Assembly (NCBI GenBank): GCA_903899985.1
Contig: CAIULL010000021.1
Location: 1 to 56,533 of the forward strand
DNA: 56,533 nt
Origin: an uncultured Schlesneria sp.
Lineage (GTDB): Bacteria; Planctomycetota; Planctomycetia; Planctomycetales; Planctomycetaceae
Direction of reading: 5' to 3'
This document shows, piece by piece, positions 37,115 through 45,449 of this stretch. A program made the translations under genes and the position numbers. The notes under the pieces are model-generated. The model was not told where the DNA came from and did no database searches. It worked only from the letters and a program-made list of their open reading frames with translations. The number at the start of each line of letters is the position of its first letter. Position 1 is the stretch's first letter.

Positions 37115-38779
37115 ATGCAACGCTATCGAAATCCTGCATTGAAGCAATTACGCGATCATCAAATCAAATACGCGCCACGTGACGTCCAATTGACGCAAAT
37201 ATCACGCGCGGAACGTCTACTCGACGAACTGAACCCGAAAGGGACTTATCGTTATCCTGAGCTGTGTGAGAAAATCACCACTTATCGGGGTGAGATGTAT
37301 CCCGACCTGGTCGTGAGTGGCGCCGAAGCCGTGCATGACTTGCGTTGTTTTGTCGAAGATCTTTCAGACAGCGCAGACATCGCCGCTGAAAATGCCGGCG
37401 AAGAAGTCTGGACCGTGGAAGATGTCAGCAAACGCTTCAATGTCTCGTCAAAAACCGTATCTCGCTGGCGTGATCGTGGACTCGTGAGTCGACGGTTTCG
37501 TTTCGGAGGACGCAAGCGCGTTGGTTTCTTGCGCTCTTCCGTCGAAAGGTTCGTGACAAGGCACGCGGACGATGTCGATCGAGGTTCCCAGTTCAGCCAG
37601 CTGAGCGTTGAAGAACGGGAAAAACTGATTCTTCGCGCTCGACGACTGGCGAAAGCAGGTGGTTGCCCCACGGAAATCAGCCATCGTCTGGCAAAGAAAT
37701 TTCATCGATCTCCAGAGACGGTACGTTACACACTGAAGAACCACGATAAGGATCATCCGGAGTCCGCCGTGTTCCCTAACGCTCTTAACACGATCACCGA
37801 GGAACACAAGCTCGATATTTATCGGAGCTTCCGGAACGGTGTTTCGGTCGACGATCTCGCCAGAAAGTTTGACCGGACACGAGCAAGCATCTATCGGATG
37901 GTTGCCGAAGTTCGCGCTGAGTCATTGATGGCAAAGCCGATTGAGTACATGGAGGCACCAGAGTTCACGGAACCTGATGCAGAGGCAATCATTCTTCAGC
38001 AGCCACCCGTTGTTGAACGAAAATCGGCGCCGATGAAAACTCCACCTGGTTTGCCGCCATACTTGAACAGCCTTTATTCAGTCCCCCTGCTGACGAAGGA
38101 AGAGGAGCTTTATTATTTTCGCAAAATGAACTTCCTGATGTTTCAAGCAGCCCAGCTGCAAAAGCAGATCGATGTTTCCCGGCCGAATACGAAAGAGCTC
38201 GATTCCATTGAGCGCCTGGTCGAACAATCCAGCGAGGTTAAGAACTTTTTGATTCGTAGCAATTTGCGTCTTGTCGTCTCAATTGCCAAAAAGCACATGA
38301 AGCCGAACGCAAATTTCTTTGAAATGGTCAGCGATGGAAATATTTCATTGATTCGGGCTATTGAGAAATTTGACTACACGAGGGGTTTCAAGTTTTCGAC
38401 CTACGCAAGCTGGGCGATCATGAAGAATTTCGCGAGATCGATTCCTGCTGAGTACACCCAGCTTGACCGTTTTCGAACGGGCAACGATGAAGTGTTTTAT
38501 CAGGCATCAGATCCACGAAGCGAACGGTTGAATGAAGAGATCGTCAATCAGCGCCAGCACGAGGCATTGATGCAGATTCTCGCACAACTCGATCCTCGCG
38601 AACGGGATATCATTGTTTCCCGCTACGGATTGAAAGATGGAAAACCTGCCCAAACCCTGGAACAGGTTGGCCAGAAGCTGGGAGTGACTAAAGAACGGAT
38701 TCGACAGCTGGAATCACGGGCTCTTCAGAAGCTTCGCAAGATTGCAGAAGAAGAACACCTTGATGTTCCAGGAATCTAA
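37115..38779 (+). CDS. Sigma-70 family RNA polymerase sigma factor with N-terminal HTH modules
   Basis: About 554 aa from ATG 37115 (AGGAGG upstream). The C-terminal 250 residues are sigma-70: region 1.2-like PPGLPPYLNSLYSVPLLT, region 2 (NLRLVVSIAKKHM...KFDYTRGFKFSTYASWAI, about 382-435) and region 4 (LDPRERDIIVSRYGL, then the HTH GVTKERIRQLESRALQKL, about 491-545). The N-terminal 300 residues are unlike normal sigma factors: a MerR-like HTH at about 99-150 (WTVEDVSKRFNVSSKTVSRW), then two more HTH-like units (CPTEISHRLAKKFHRSPETV near 190, and SVDDLARKFDRTRASIYRMV near 245). It is thus likely a promoter-specific factor with built-in DNA-binding modules. No anti-sigma gene is adjacent. Confidence 0.88.
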   Translation: MQRYRNPALKQLRDHQIKYAPRDVQLTQISRAERLLDELNPKGTYRYPELCEKITTYRGEMYPDLVVSGAEAVHDLRCFVEDLSDSADIAAENAGEEVWTVEDVSKRFNVSSKTVSRWRDRGLVSRRFRFGGRKRVGFLRSSVERFVTRHADDVDRGSQFSQLSVEEREKLILRARRLAKAGGCPTEISHRLAKKFHRSPETVRYTLKNHDKDHPESAVFPNALNTITEEHKLDIYRSFRNGVSVDDLARKFDRTRASIYRMVAEVRAESLMAKPIEYMEAPEFTEPDAEAIILQQPPVVERKSAPMKTPPGLPPYLNSLYSVPLLTKEEELYYFRKMNFLMFQAAQLQKQIDVSRPNTKELDSIERLVEQSSEVKNFLIRSNLRLVVSIAKKHMKPNANFFEMVSDGNISLIRAIEKFDYTRGFKFSTYASWAIMKNFARSIPAEYTQLDRFRTGNDEVFYQASDPRSERLNEEIVNQRQHEALMQILAQLDPRERDIIVSRYGLKDGKPAQTLEQVGQKLGVTKERIRQLESRALQKLRKIAEEEHLDVPGI

Positions 38780-38812
38780 GTCGATACTTAAGTGAGGCTT
38801 GCCGAGATGACA

Positions 38813-39253
38813 TCAAAGATCGATTCGCATTGCGCGTTCCCATCGGTGAAATCCGATCTTTTCATAGAACGGAATGACACCTTCGGCGCAATCAAGAATG
38901 ACCTTATAGCAATGAAATTCGCGGCAAACTTCTAATAAGTGCTCGACCAGCAAACGTCCGATTCCATGTTTTTGAAAACTCGGGTGGACGGCCACATCTT
39001 CGATGTGGCCGACCACCCCGCCCGAGTTGATGAACTTGGGTTCAATAAAGACCGATGCGGTTCCCGCAATTCGGTTATCAATCACTGCCACGTACGTTCG
39101 AATTCTGGATTTCAGCCGATCTCGATAAACGTCAATCGCCTGCTGCTCCGTCAACTCGATTGGCTTAAGTGCCCGAAGTGCATCGAGAAAACCTCGATCA
39201 AGATCGGTTGCGTCCATTAGTCGAATCGAAATACTGCTCGTTTTGTCTGACAT
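38813..39253 (-). CDS. GNAT family N-acetyltransferase
   Basis: A 146-aa acetyl-CoA-dependent acetyltransferase. The acetyl-CoA loop is HPSFQKHGIGRLLVEHLLE (Q..G.G motif), preceded by the strand GGVVGHIEDVAV and followed by KVILDCAEGVIPFYEKIGFH. The fold and length resemble glucosamine-6-phosphate N-acetyltransferases (GNA1), which also have a C-terminal FYEKxGF segment, but I would not assign that substrate from sequence alone. Convergent with the sigma factor gene and 54 bases upstream of the end of the purU-like gene. Confidence 0.87.
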   Translation of the reverse strand: MSDKTSSISIRLMDATDLDRGFLDALRALKPIELTEQQAIDVYRDRLKSRIRTYVAVIDNRIAGTASVFIEPKFINSGGVVGHIEDVAVHPSFQKHGIGRLLVEHLLEVCREFHCYKVILDCAEGVIPFYEKIGFHRWERAMRIDL

Positions 39254-39307
39254 CAGATTCGCTCCCTTGGGGAAATGAATCGATTCTGTCAGAACTATGT
39301 GTGTGAT

Positions 39308-40177
39308 TCAACCAACCGAATTCCGCCTGACGACGCGATGAAAATGTAATTCGACTTCGCGCTCAACGACCCGACGCATCCCTTCCACGAGACAACTCGG
39401 TTCGTGATCCGTTTCTCCTTGACGCTTAATCATCTCTAAGGTTGTACCTGGAAACACGGTAAACGTGCTTTGATGGATGATCTGGTTTCCCGCATCAAGT
39501 TCGGGAACGATAAAATGGACGGTCGCTCCGTACGTCAACATCCGGTGCTGAAATGCGTCCTCATAAGGGCGAAAGCCGGGAAACGGCGGCAGCAGTCCAT
39601 GATGAAGATTGATAATTCGTCCGGCAAAACGCCAGCATGTGCTTGCGGGAAGAACCCGCATGTAGCGCGCCAGGACAATATAGTCCACCTGATACTGATC
39701 GAATAATTCAATCATTCGTTGATTATCAGGCTCGCCGCGCCCGTCGCCAACAAGATGCCAGTCAACACCGAACTGCTCGGCAACACCTCGACAGCTATCG
39801 CGATTTCCCAGCATCACGGCTGCAGTCGCATTCAGTCTTTTGTCCCTGATCGACCGCAGGAGCGCCAGCGCTGGTTCAGGACGATATGTCGTACAGATTG
39901 CCAGCCTCGGAGGGTGGGAACTTTCATCCCTTGACCAGGTTCGAATGGAAAGATTTTTCAATCTCCCAATCTCGTTCATCTGGCGACGTAATTCTGCGAT
40001 GTCCTGCACAGCCGTTGAAGGCCAGTCGAAGCGAAGCAGCATCGCAAACAGCCGCTCAGAATCGTGGTCGTACATCTGAATTTCGTAGATGTTCGCGCCG
40101 GCATCTGTCACGTGATGAACGATCGGATCAGCCAGTCCACGGTTGTCGGGACCGACTGCTGTAATCACGACTTGCAT
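39308..40177 (-). CDS. purU: Formyltetrahydrofolate deformylase, PurU-like
   Basis: A 289-aa enzyme hydrolysing 10-formyl-THF to THF and formate, supplying formate for purine synthesis and balancing one-carbon pools. N-terminal ACT domain (VVITAVGPDNRGLADPIVHH, about 1-80), then the formyltransferase domain with the catalytic Asn-His in INLHHGLLPPFPGFRPY and Asp in PELDAGNQI. The insert PPFPGFRPYEDAFQHR is somewhat different from the E. coli PFVGANPY, so the exact family branch is slightly uncertain. Same strand as GNAT, downstream of nothing obvious. Confidence 0.87.
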   Translation of the reverse strand: MQVVITAVGPDNRGLADPIVHHVTDAGANIYEIQMYDHDSERLFAMLLRFDWPSTAVQDIAELRRQMNEIGRLKNLSIRTWSRDESSHPPRLAICTTYRPEPALALLRSIRDKRLNATAAVMLGNRDSCRGVAEQFGVDWHLVGDGRGEPDNQRMIELFDQYQVDYIVLARYMRVLPASTCWRFAGRIINLHHGLLPPFPGFRPYEDAFQHRMLTYGATVHFIVPELDAGNQIIHQSTFTVFPGTTLEMIKRQGETDHEPSCLVEGMRRVVEREVELHFHRVVRRNSVG

Positions 40178-40319
40178 GGCCTTTGCTTGTCTTCCGTTAA
40201 GGCGAGAACAGAACCATCAGGCGATGGAAATCCCAATTTGCTCCCATCCCGCTCACAGTCCAATCTCGAATCCAAATGCGTCACACGTTTCCATTACGTG
40301 TTAATCGGCTTGTTGACGC

Positions 40320-42056
40320 TTACTTGACTGCATCCCACCACCAGCGTCCGACCGAAAGTTGGGGGGCGTGAACTGTTGTTGACAGGCCGTCAAGCTGGGG
40401 TTCGGACTTGTTCTTCGCTGAGTCTTTGGCCAGCGACATCACATCGCAACGTACGCCACCGGCAGCCTGAACGACAATGTCATGTCCTCGATAGACTCGA
40501 TGATTCACAACCGAATCAACTTCTTTCGGGACCGGATAGCTTGCAGGTGCATACGCGCCGTTAGGGGCAAACACACCCATATTCCAACCGGTTTTGCCAC
40601 GCAAGTCTTCGTGCTGAATCAAGGCCGAGCACAACGCCATATCGAAGATGTTCTGGGCATCTGCAAAGACCAGATCCTTTTGGGCGAGCTTGGCATAGTT
40701 AGCGGTGAAATTCTGAGCGAACAATCGGTTCGTCGGTTCGGATTGACCGGTCGGAAGATGCTTTCCGTCGGCTGTGACCAGTTGGTTTTCCGACAAACAG
40801 AGCACGGAAGACCCTTGGATCTCAAAGGCATTCTTGTCCGAGCTATGCAGAACAGCATCGCATTTGACCGTCAACCACCACCGCAAGGCATCCATATTGG
40901 GCTGAATCTTTTGCTGAGCGACGGGAAGAAGATCGAAATATCCTGGGATATCTTTACCGGCATTCAACTTGTTGATCCCGATTAACTTCATGCGGTAGTC
41001 GGCTTCAACAATCACTCGAGCAACTCGACTTTCTCCTGGAACGCCCCAGACGACAACGTCTTGTCGGCCTAACTTCTGCTGAATTTGTTTGACCCACGAT
41101 CGTACAGCCAGATCGCTGATCGCTCCCTTGGCCTGTGACTTCTCCACAAATTCCTTGAGCGTTTTCACTCCTTCATCGCGAGTGTTAATAGAGCAACCGA
41201 AATCTGCGTTTCCTCGAGCAAATGTTCGCAAGACAGTGACCAGATCGTCGAGTTGCAACGTGGGGCGACCCGTCACGGATGAAACTGGCTGGCCTTGTTC
41301 ATTGTATTGCCACGCTTGTGCTGGGCCTGCAATGACAATCTCATTCGTTTCGGGAATCGCCAGAACGTACTTCACCTGCGCCAAACCGGCGAGTTGTGCC
41401 ATGGTTTCCGGCACAGGCAATCCCTCTTCGATTCGCCGGGCAACTGCTCGTTCAAGCCTCGTCAGAGACACCATTCGCAATTCACTGGAGCGAGAAACGT
41501 CTTCGTTGAGGTCCGCTTTGCGGGCCTGAACAGCCACGGACGTCAGTTGTCCGCTTTGTTCTTCGCTACTCAATCGTTGCAGCAACCCTGTTGGAGAAAC
41601 CCGCACACCGGTCTGGAAGGGGGTCATTGCTCCACCCTCACCGTCGTCATCTTCCCACTTACCTGGGGTATTCTGGCGGATCAACATCATCAACGTCATA
41701 AAGTCCGCTTGAGCACCACCTCGCAAAATGCCTGGCTCAGCCGAACGCTTCAGATTTCGAGGAATTCTCCGAAGAGTACCGGCCGCCGCTTCCGGTTCAC
41801 CAGCGGCTTGTTGAGCCGTCGCGACTTGTTTCAGAAGCGTCGATCGCTCGTCCGGACTGGGGGCAGCCAGTGCTTCAGTCATCGCGGGCCCGAATTCGCC
41901 GGAATTCAGATGTGCCGTGACCTGTTGTGAACGCGCCACGTTGACGGACGATTCGGCTCCCATCGTCGCTGATGCCATGGCAATCAAACAACCGCCGAGG
42001 GTTAATAACCGACCAAAAAAGTTCTTACCAGCAGTCAATCGGCCGAGCTGGACCAT
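40320..42056 (-). CDS. Secreted DUF1598-like protein
   Basis: A 578-aa protein with a signal-like N-terminus (FFGRLLTLGGCLIAMASA, about 13-33). The central part (LRGGAQADFMTLMMLIRQNT) and the following repeated alpha/beta segments match my memory of DUF1598, a family nearly confined to planctomycetes. Function is unknown. The first 100 residues are helical and may form TPR-like pairs (NSGEFGPAMTEALAAP). GAGGAA precedes the ATG. Divergent from mutM. Confidence 0.72.
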   Translation of the reverse strand: MVQLGRLTAGKNFFGRLLTLGGCLIAMASATMGAESSVNVARSQQVTAHLNSGEFGPAMTEALAAPSPDERSTLLKQVATAQQAAGEPEAAAGTLRRIPRNLKRSAEPGILRGGAQADFMTLMMLIRQNTPGKWEDDDGEGGAMTPFQTGVRVSPTGLLQRLSSEEQSGQLTSVAVQARKADLNEDVSRSSELRMVSLTRLERAVARRIEEGLPVPETMAQLAGLAQVKYVLAIPETNEIVIAGPAQAWQYNEQGQPVSSVTGRPTLQLDDLVTVLRTFARGNADFGCSINTRDEGVKTLKEFVEKSQAKGAISDLAVRSWVKQIQQKLGRQDVVVWGVPGESRVARVIVEADYRMKLIGINKLNAGKDIPGYFDLLPVAQQKIQPNMDALRWWLTVKCDAVLHSSDKNAFEIQGSSVLCLSENQLVTADGKHLPTGQSEPTNRLFAQNFTANYAKLAQKDLVFADAQNIFDMALCSALIQHEDLRGKTGWNMGVFAPNGAYAPASYPVPKEVDSVVNHRVYRGHDIVVQAAGGVRCDVMSLAKDSAKNKSEPQLDGLSTTVHAPQLSVGRWWWDAVK

Positions 42057-42346
42057 GTCAGGTTCCTCGTGGCGAAAAAGTCGGAGATGAAAGGGACGTC
42101 GTCATCAGCATGGGTAAAACTGTTCGTCAAACAGATAGACCCGTGTATCGGATTAGAATCGTCCTCCAAAGCGTCGGCGTCAAGAAGATTCTGCGAATTT
42201 CTGTTGTTGTGACCTGACCCGACGTGTCTCATCCCAACAATCCGATTTGCCGTTAGAATGGACGGTGGGTCATAATCGCGTTCAGATTTGTGAATTGATT
42301 AGGATCGATAAGGTCACCGTATTCGGATTTTTCCAGGAGATCAAAG

Positions 42347-43195
42347 TTGCCTGAACTTCCCGAAGTGGAAACGATGGTTCGAGGAATTCGTTCCCACGTG
42401 ATTGACCGGGTTATTGAGAACATCGTCATGTGTCCGAACGACTTTAAGCCGATTTCGGTCGTACCGAGGCTGCCGCAATTGCGCAAAAAGCTGATCGGCC
42501 ATCGGTTTGTCGAGGTCCGGAGGCTGGGAAAGCGAATAGTTTTCGACTTATCGGATCAATCAAACCTCGTTATCGAGCCGCGAATGACTGGCCTGATGGT
42601 GCTGTCTGACCCGCCTGACGTGAACCATTTGAGAATCCAGATCAGCTTCCGAAGTTCTGGAAACTTTGATTCACTTTGGTTTTGGGATCGTCGAGGATTA
42701 GGAACCGTCACCTGGCTTGAACCCGGAAGACTTCAGGAGAAGCTCGGATCACGATCGTTAGGGCCTGATGCGTTAGACTTCGATGTTGAGCGATGGATCG
42801 AATGCTGCGGAATGACCAGCCGCGAAATAAAGGTTCTGTTGTTGGATCAAAAGACGGTGGCTGGTATCGGCAATATTTACGCAAGTGAAATCCTTCACCG
42901 CGCTGGGATTCACCCCTCGCGACCCGCAAATTCACTAAATTCCAATTCTATCGATAAGATCGCAGCCGCCGTACGTTCGGTCCTGTTAAAGGCAATTGAA
43001 TGTGAGGGGTCAACGTTGGGCGATGGCACCTACCGAAACGCATTGAACCAGAATGGAAGCTATCAAAATGAGCATCGAGTTTACTTGCGCGAGGGCCAGA
43101 ACTGTCTTTCTTGCCATAAAGGCGAAATTAAACGCATCGTCCAGGCGCAGCGTTCGACCTTCTTTTGCTCGAATTGCCAAAAGGAAAGAAAATGA
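42347..43195 (+). CDS. mutM: Formamidopyrimidine-DNA glycosylase MutM (Fpg)
   Basis: A 282-aa bifunctional glycosylase/AP lyase removing 8-oxoguanine. PELPEVETMVRGI at the N-terminus gives the catalytic Pro and Glu after removal of the initiator; the helix-two-turn-helix ends in KTVAGIGNIYASEILHRAGI; the C-terminal zinc finger is C-x2-C (CLSC) and C-x2-C (CSNC). The start is TTG 42347 with AGGAG at 42334-42338. The stop overlaps the start of a 45-codon gene in an ATGA arrangement, so the two are translationally coupled. Confidence 0.96.
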   Translation: MPELPEVETMVRGIRSHVIDRVIENIVMCPNDFKPISVVPRLPQLRKKLIGHRFVEVRRLGKRIVFDLSDQSNLVIEPRMTGLMVLSDPPDVNHLRIQISFRSSGNFDSLWFWDRRGLGTVTWLEPGRLQEKLGSRSLGPDALDFDVERWIECCGMTSREIKVLLLDQKTVAGIGNIYASEILHRAGIHPSRPANSLNSNSIDKIAAAVRSVLLKAIECEGSTLGDGTYRNALNQNGSYQNEHRVYLREGQNCLSCHKGEIKRIVQAQRSTFFCSNCQKERK

Positions 43196-43329
43196 CCGGT
43201 GCACCACGTAAGCCCGCCACCAAGTTGCCTCACATGCGAAAACAGATGCAAAAAAATCAAACCATGAAAGGGGCCAATCAATTAAAGACATTAAAATTTA
43301 AACAGGCTGAAAAAAAGAAGCCCTTTTGA
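43192..43329 (+). CDS. 45-aa basic protein coupled to mutM
   Basis: The ATG overlaps the mutM stop (ATGA at 43192-43195), and AAGGAAAG just upstream could serve as ribosome site. The product is rich in Lys, Gln and Asn (PRKPATKLPHMRKQM, KTLKFKQAEKKKPF) with a net charge well above +10, so it may bind nucleic acid or ribosomes. It has no Cys, no hydrophobic helix and no recognisable domain. It is too short for normal gene finders. The tight overlap is the best support. Confidence 0.55.
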   Translation: MTGAPRKPATKLPHMRKQMQKNQTMKGANQLKTLKFKQAEKKKPF

Positions 43330-43527
43330 TTCAGCGACGCGAAGTTCCTTCCAAAGTTTTCAAACGAAAAACTGGAAAAATGCGGGGTTGGCCGTGAAGT
43401 ACGCTATTATGCGTAAACTCCACCTCGCAATGATTTTGTGTATCGAATCGGATCGTAACTTTCTTCGGATTCAACTAGAATTGGGAAAGAGCGAGACTGG
43501 CATGCCAGGAAAGAAGATTCTGCAGGG

Positions 43528-43555
43528 TTGACACGACGCTTGTAGAGTCTACAAT
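43528..43555 (+). promoter_or_regulatory. Sigma-70-type promoter of csrA with overlapping palindrome
   Basis: TTGACA at 43528-43533 and TACAAT at 43550-43555 are separated by 16 bases, a good housekeeping promoter about 100 bases upstream of csrA. A perfect palindrome TTGTAGA-G-TCTACAA at 43540-43554 covers the spacer and the -10 element, a natural place for a repressor. Confidence 0.65.
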
Positions 43556-43652
43556 CCTGTGTATGTGAAAACCCCGGTATCGTTGCGCAGACAGCTTCAG
43601 AGACTTAAACTGCACGGATGAAGAAAGGGCTTGGCCCTCGGAGTTGTGGGAA

Positions 43653-43874
43653 ATGTTAGTTCTGTCGCGGAAAAAAAACGAAAGTATTATTGTTGATGAC
43701 TCGATTGTCATCACTGTTGTCGAAATACGGGGCGACAAAGTTCGACTTGGTATTGAGGCTCCGCGAGAAGTTTCCATCCATCGAAGCGAGGTCCGCGACG
43801 CTATCGCGGCGGCAGAAATTGAACAAGCCACCGTCGTGGCGCCGGTAGAGGAAGTAAAAGCCGTTGTTGAATGA
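43653..43874 (+). CDS. csrA: Carbon storage regulator CsrA
   Basis: A 73-aa RNA-binding translational regulator from ATG 43653 ([12 protein letters not shown]), followed by [23 protein letters not shown], all core CsrA segments including the RNA-contacting first strand and the VSIHR end. The C-terminus is extended by about 15 residues ([13 protein letters not shown]) beyond the E. coli form. CsrA binds GGA motifs in mRNA leaders, typically controlling carbon storage or flagella. FliW is not seen nearby. Its own leader after the predicted start site is about 90 bases long. Confidence 0.95.
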   Translation: MLVLSRKKNESIIVDDSIVITVVEIRGDKVRLGIEAPREVSIHRSEVRDAIAAAEIEQATVVAPVEEVKAVVE

Positions 43875-44022
43875 TTGAAAGTTTTAGCTCGACTTGCGAC
43901 AATGTACGCCGTACTTCCCGTTAGTGTTCTCTGCCTGTTTGTCGTCTAATCGAAAAATTTCGGAAGTCTCGTTGAAGAGTAGTTCCGCAGACTCCGATCT
44001 TCTACTCACACTATCGAACGAA

Positions 44023-44095
44023 GGCCCCATCGTCTAGAGGCCTAGGACATCGGATTTTCAGTCCGAGTACTGGGGTTCGAATCCCCATGGGGTCA
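44023..44095 (+). tRNA. tRNA-Glu (anticodon UUC)
   Basis: Full cloverleaf: acceptor GGCCCCA (44023-44029) pairs with TGGGGTC (44088-44094), discriminator A 44095; anticodon stem TCGGA/TCCGA around loop TTTTCAG with anticodon TTC; T arm TGGGG-TTCGAAT-CCCCA. CCA is not encoded. The terminator follows directly. Confidence 0.97.
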
Positions 44096-44098
44096 GTA

Positions 44099-44133
44099 GC
44101 GTCCGAGTCTTCCAAGACTCGGACGCTTTTTTT
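44099..44133 (+). terminator. Rho-independent terminator after tRNA-Glu
   Basis: Perfect 13-bp stem, GCGTCCGAGTCTT (44099-44111) with AAGACTCGGACGC (44114-44126), a two-base nominal loop and seven T (44127-44133). Confidence 0.92.
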
Positions 44134-44219
44134 ATGCCTTTGATAATTTGAATCCTGCGATGGAATCTGCGAAGACGCGACGCAGTTCTCAAAGCACGTG
44201 ACATGAGAGATCCGACAAC

Positions 44220-45359
44220 GTGGCCAAAAAACTCTCTAAAAAAGTACGCGTTGACTTCCGAAAAAACCGTCAAAACCCTACCCGCCAGAATGATTTTACG
44301 CGGCAGGTGCAAGCTGATGAAATCGACATTGATCGTATCGATCGTGACCAGCGCGTCTCGGGTAAGGGTGAATTGACGAGGCGGCGAACGGTGCTGGGAG
44401 AGACTGGAGAAGGCGATACGTTCGTACTTTCCGTTGATGAATCGGCCTGCCTGCGCGGAAGGGTATTGTCGGCGATCGGGTCAACTCAGTGCACTGTTCA
44501 AGTTGACGAAGGACAGCCATTCGCTGGAACACACTTTGAGTGCACTGTTCGCCGCGTCGTCAGGACCGTCGCACGAAACGCGCGTAATGCGGTCGTAACG
44601 GGTGATCGAGTTCTGTTTCGACCGAGCGAAAACGCCTGCGGGGTGATCGAACGGGTTGAACCCCGACATGGCGTCTTAGCACGAGGCCATCAATTCAAGC
44701 AGCACATCCTGGTCGCGAACGTTTCCCAGGTCGCGATTATTTCTTCAGCCGAGGAGCCTCCTCTAAAGCCGGCGCTCATTGACAGATTTCTTGTCAGCTC
44801 GGCTAAAGGAGAAGTCCGTGCGATTATTGTGATTAACAAATGCGACCTCGTTGATCTGGCCGATCTGCAACCGATGATCGGAAAGTACGCTCGACTCGGA
44901 TACACCGTCGTTCCAGCCAGCGTACAAACGGGGCTTGGAATTGTCTGGCTGCGTCGATTGTTGAAGCACCAGCAGACGGTTTTCACCGGACAAAGTGGTG
45001 TCGGCAAGTCTTCATTGTTGAATGCGATTCAGCCGGGACTGGCGATCAAGACTGGCGATGTCAGCCGCGTGACTCAAAAAGGCCGTCACACAACTCGATT
45101 TGCTCAACTCCGAGAACTCGATTTTGGCGGCTGGGTCGTTGACACTCCTGGAATCCGTCAATTAGAGCTCTGGGATGTTCATCCTGCAGAAATGGAGGGC
45201 TACTTTGTCGAATTCCGCCCGTTCGTTCCCCAATGCAAGTTTCCCGACTGCCTGCATATGGTCGAGGAGGGCTGCGCCGTTCGAAAAGCAGTCAAACAAG
45301 ATTTGATCTCACAAATCCGATACGAAAGTTATCTGCGACTTGTGATCGGTGATGATTAG
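44220..45359 (+). CDS. rsgA: Ribosome small-subunit-dependent GTPase RsgA
   Basis: A 379-aa circularly permuted GTPase helping 30S maturation. A basic N-terminal extension (AKKLSKKVRVDFRKNRQN), an OB-fold region (about 80-150), then motifs in permuted order: G4 NKCDLVD, G1 GQSGVGKSSLLN, G3 DTPG. The zinc-binding end is C-x5-C-x-H-x5-C (CKFPDCLHMVEEGC). The start is GTG 44220. It lies 87 bases after the tRNA terminator and is convergent with purL. Confidence 0.94.
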   Translation: MAKKLSKKVRVDFRKNRQNPTRQNDFTRQVQADEIDIDRIDRDQRVSGKGELTRRRTVLGETGEGDTFVLSVDESACLRGRVLSAIGSTQCTVQVDEGQPFAGTHFECTVRRVVRTVARNARNAVVTGDRVLFRPSENACGVIERVEPRHGVLARGHQFKQHILVANVSQVAIISSAEEPPLKPALIDRFLVSSAKGEVRAIIVINKCDLVDLADLQPMIGKYARLGYTVVPASVQTGLGIVWLRRLLKHQQTVFTGQSGVGKSSLLNAIQPGLAIKTGDVSRVTQKGRHTTRFAQLRELDFGGWVVDTPGIRQLELWDVHPAEMEGYFVEFRPFVPQCKFPDCLHMVEEGCAVRKAVKQDLISQIRYESYLRLVIGDD

Positions 45360-45378
45360 TTCCTCAGACTTATCTCGC

Positions 45379-45401
45379 AAAAACTGCGACAAACAGTTTT
45401 T
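45379..45401. terminator. Possible bidirectional terminator between rsgA and purL
   Basis: AAAAACTG (45379-45386) pairs with CAGTTTTT (45394-45401) around a seven-base loop; the A and T runs flank the stem on both strands, so it can serve both convergent genes. Confidence 0.5.
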
Positions 45402-45449
45402 GAACGGGGAACAGGATCTTGCCTTCACCTTTCGAAGGGCCGAATTAAA

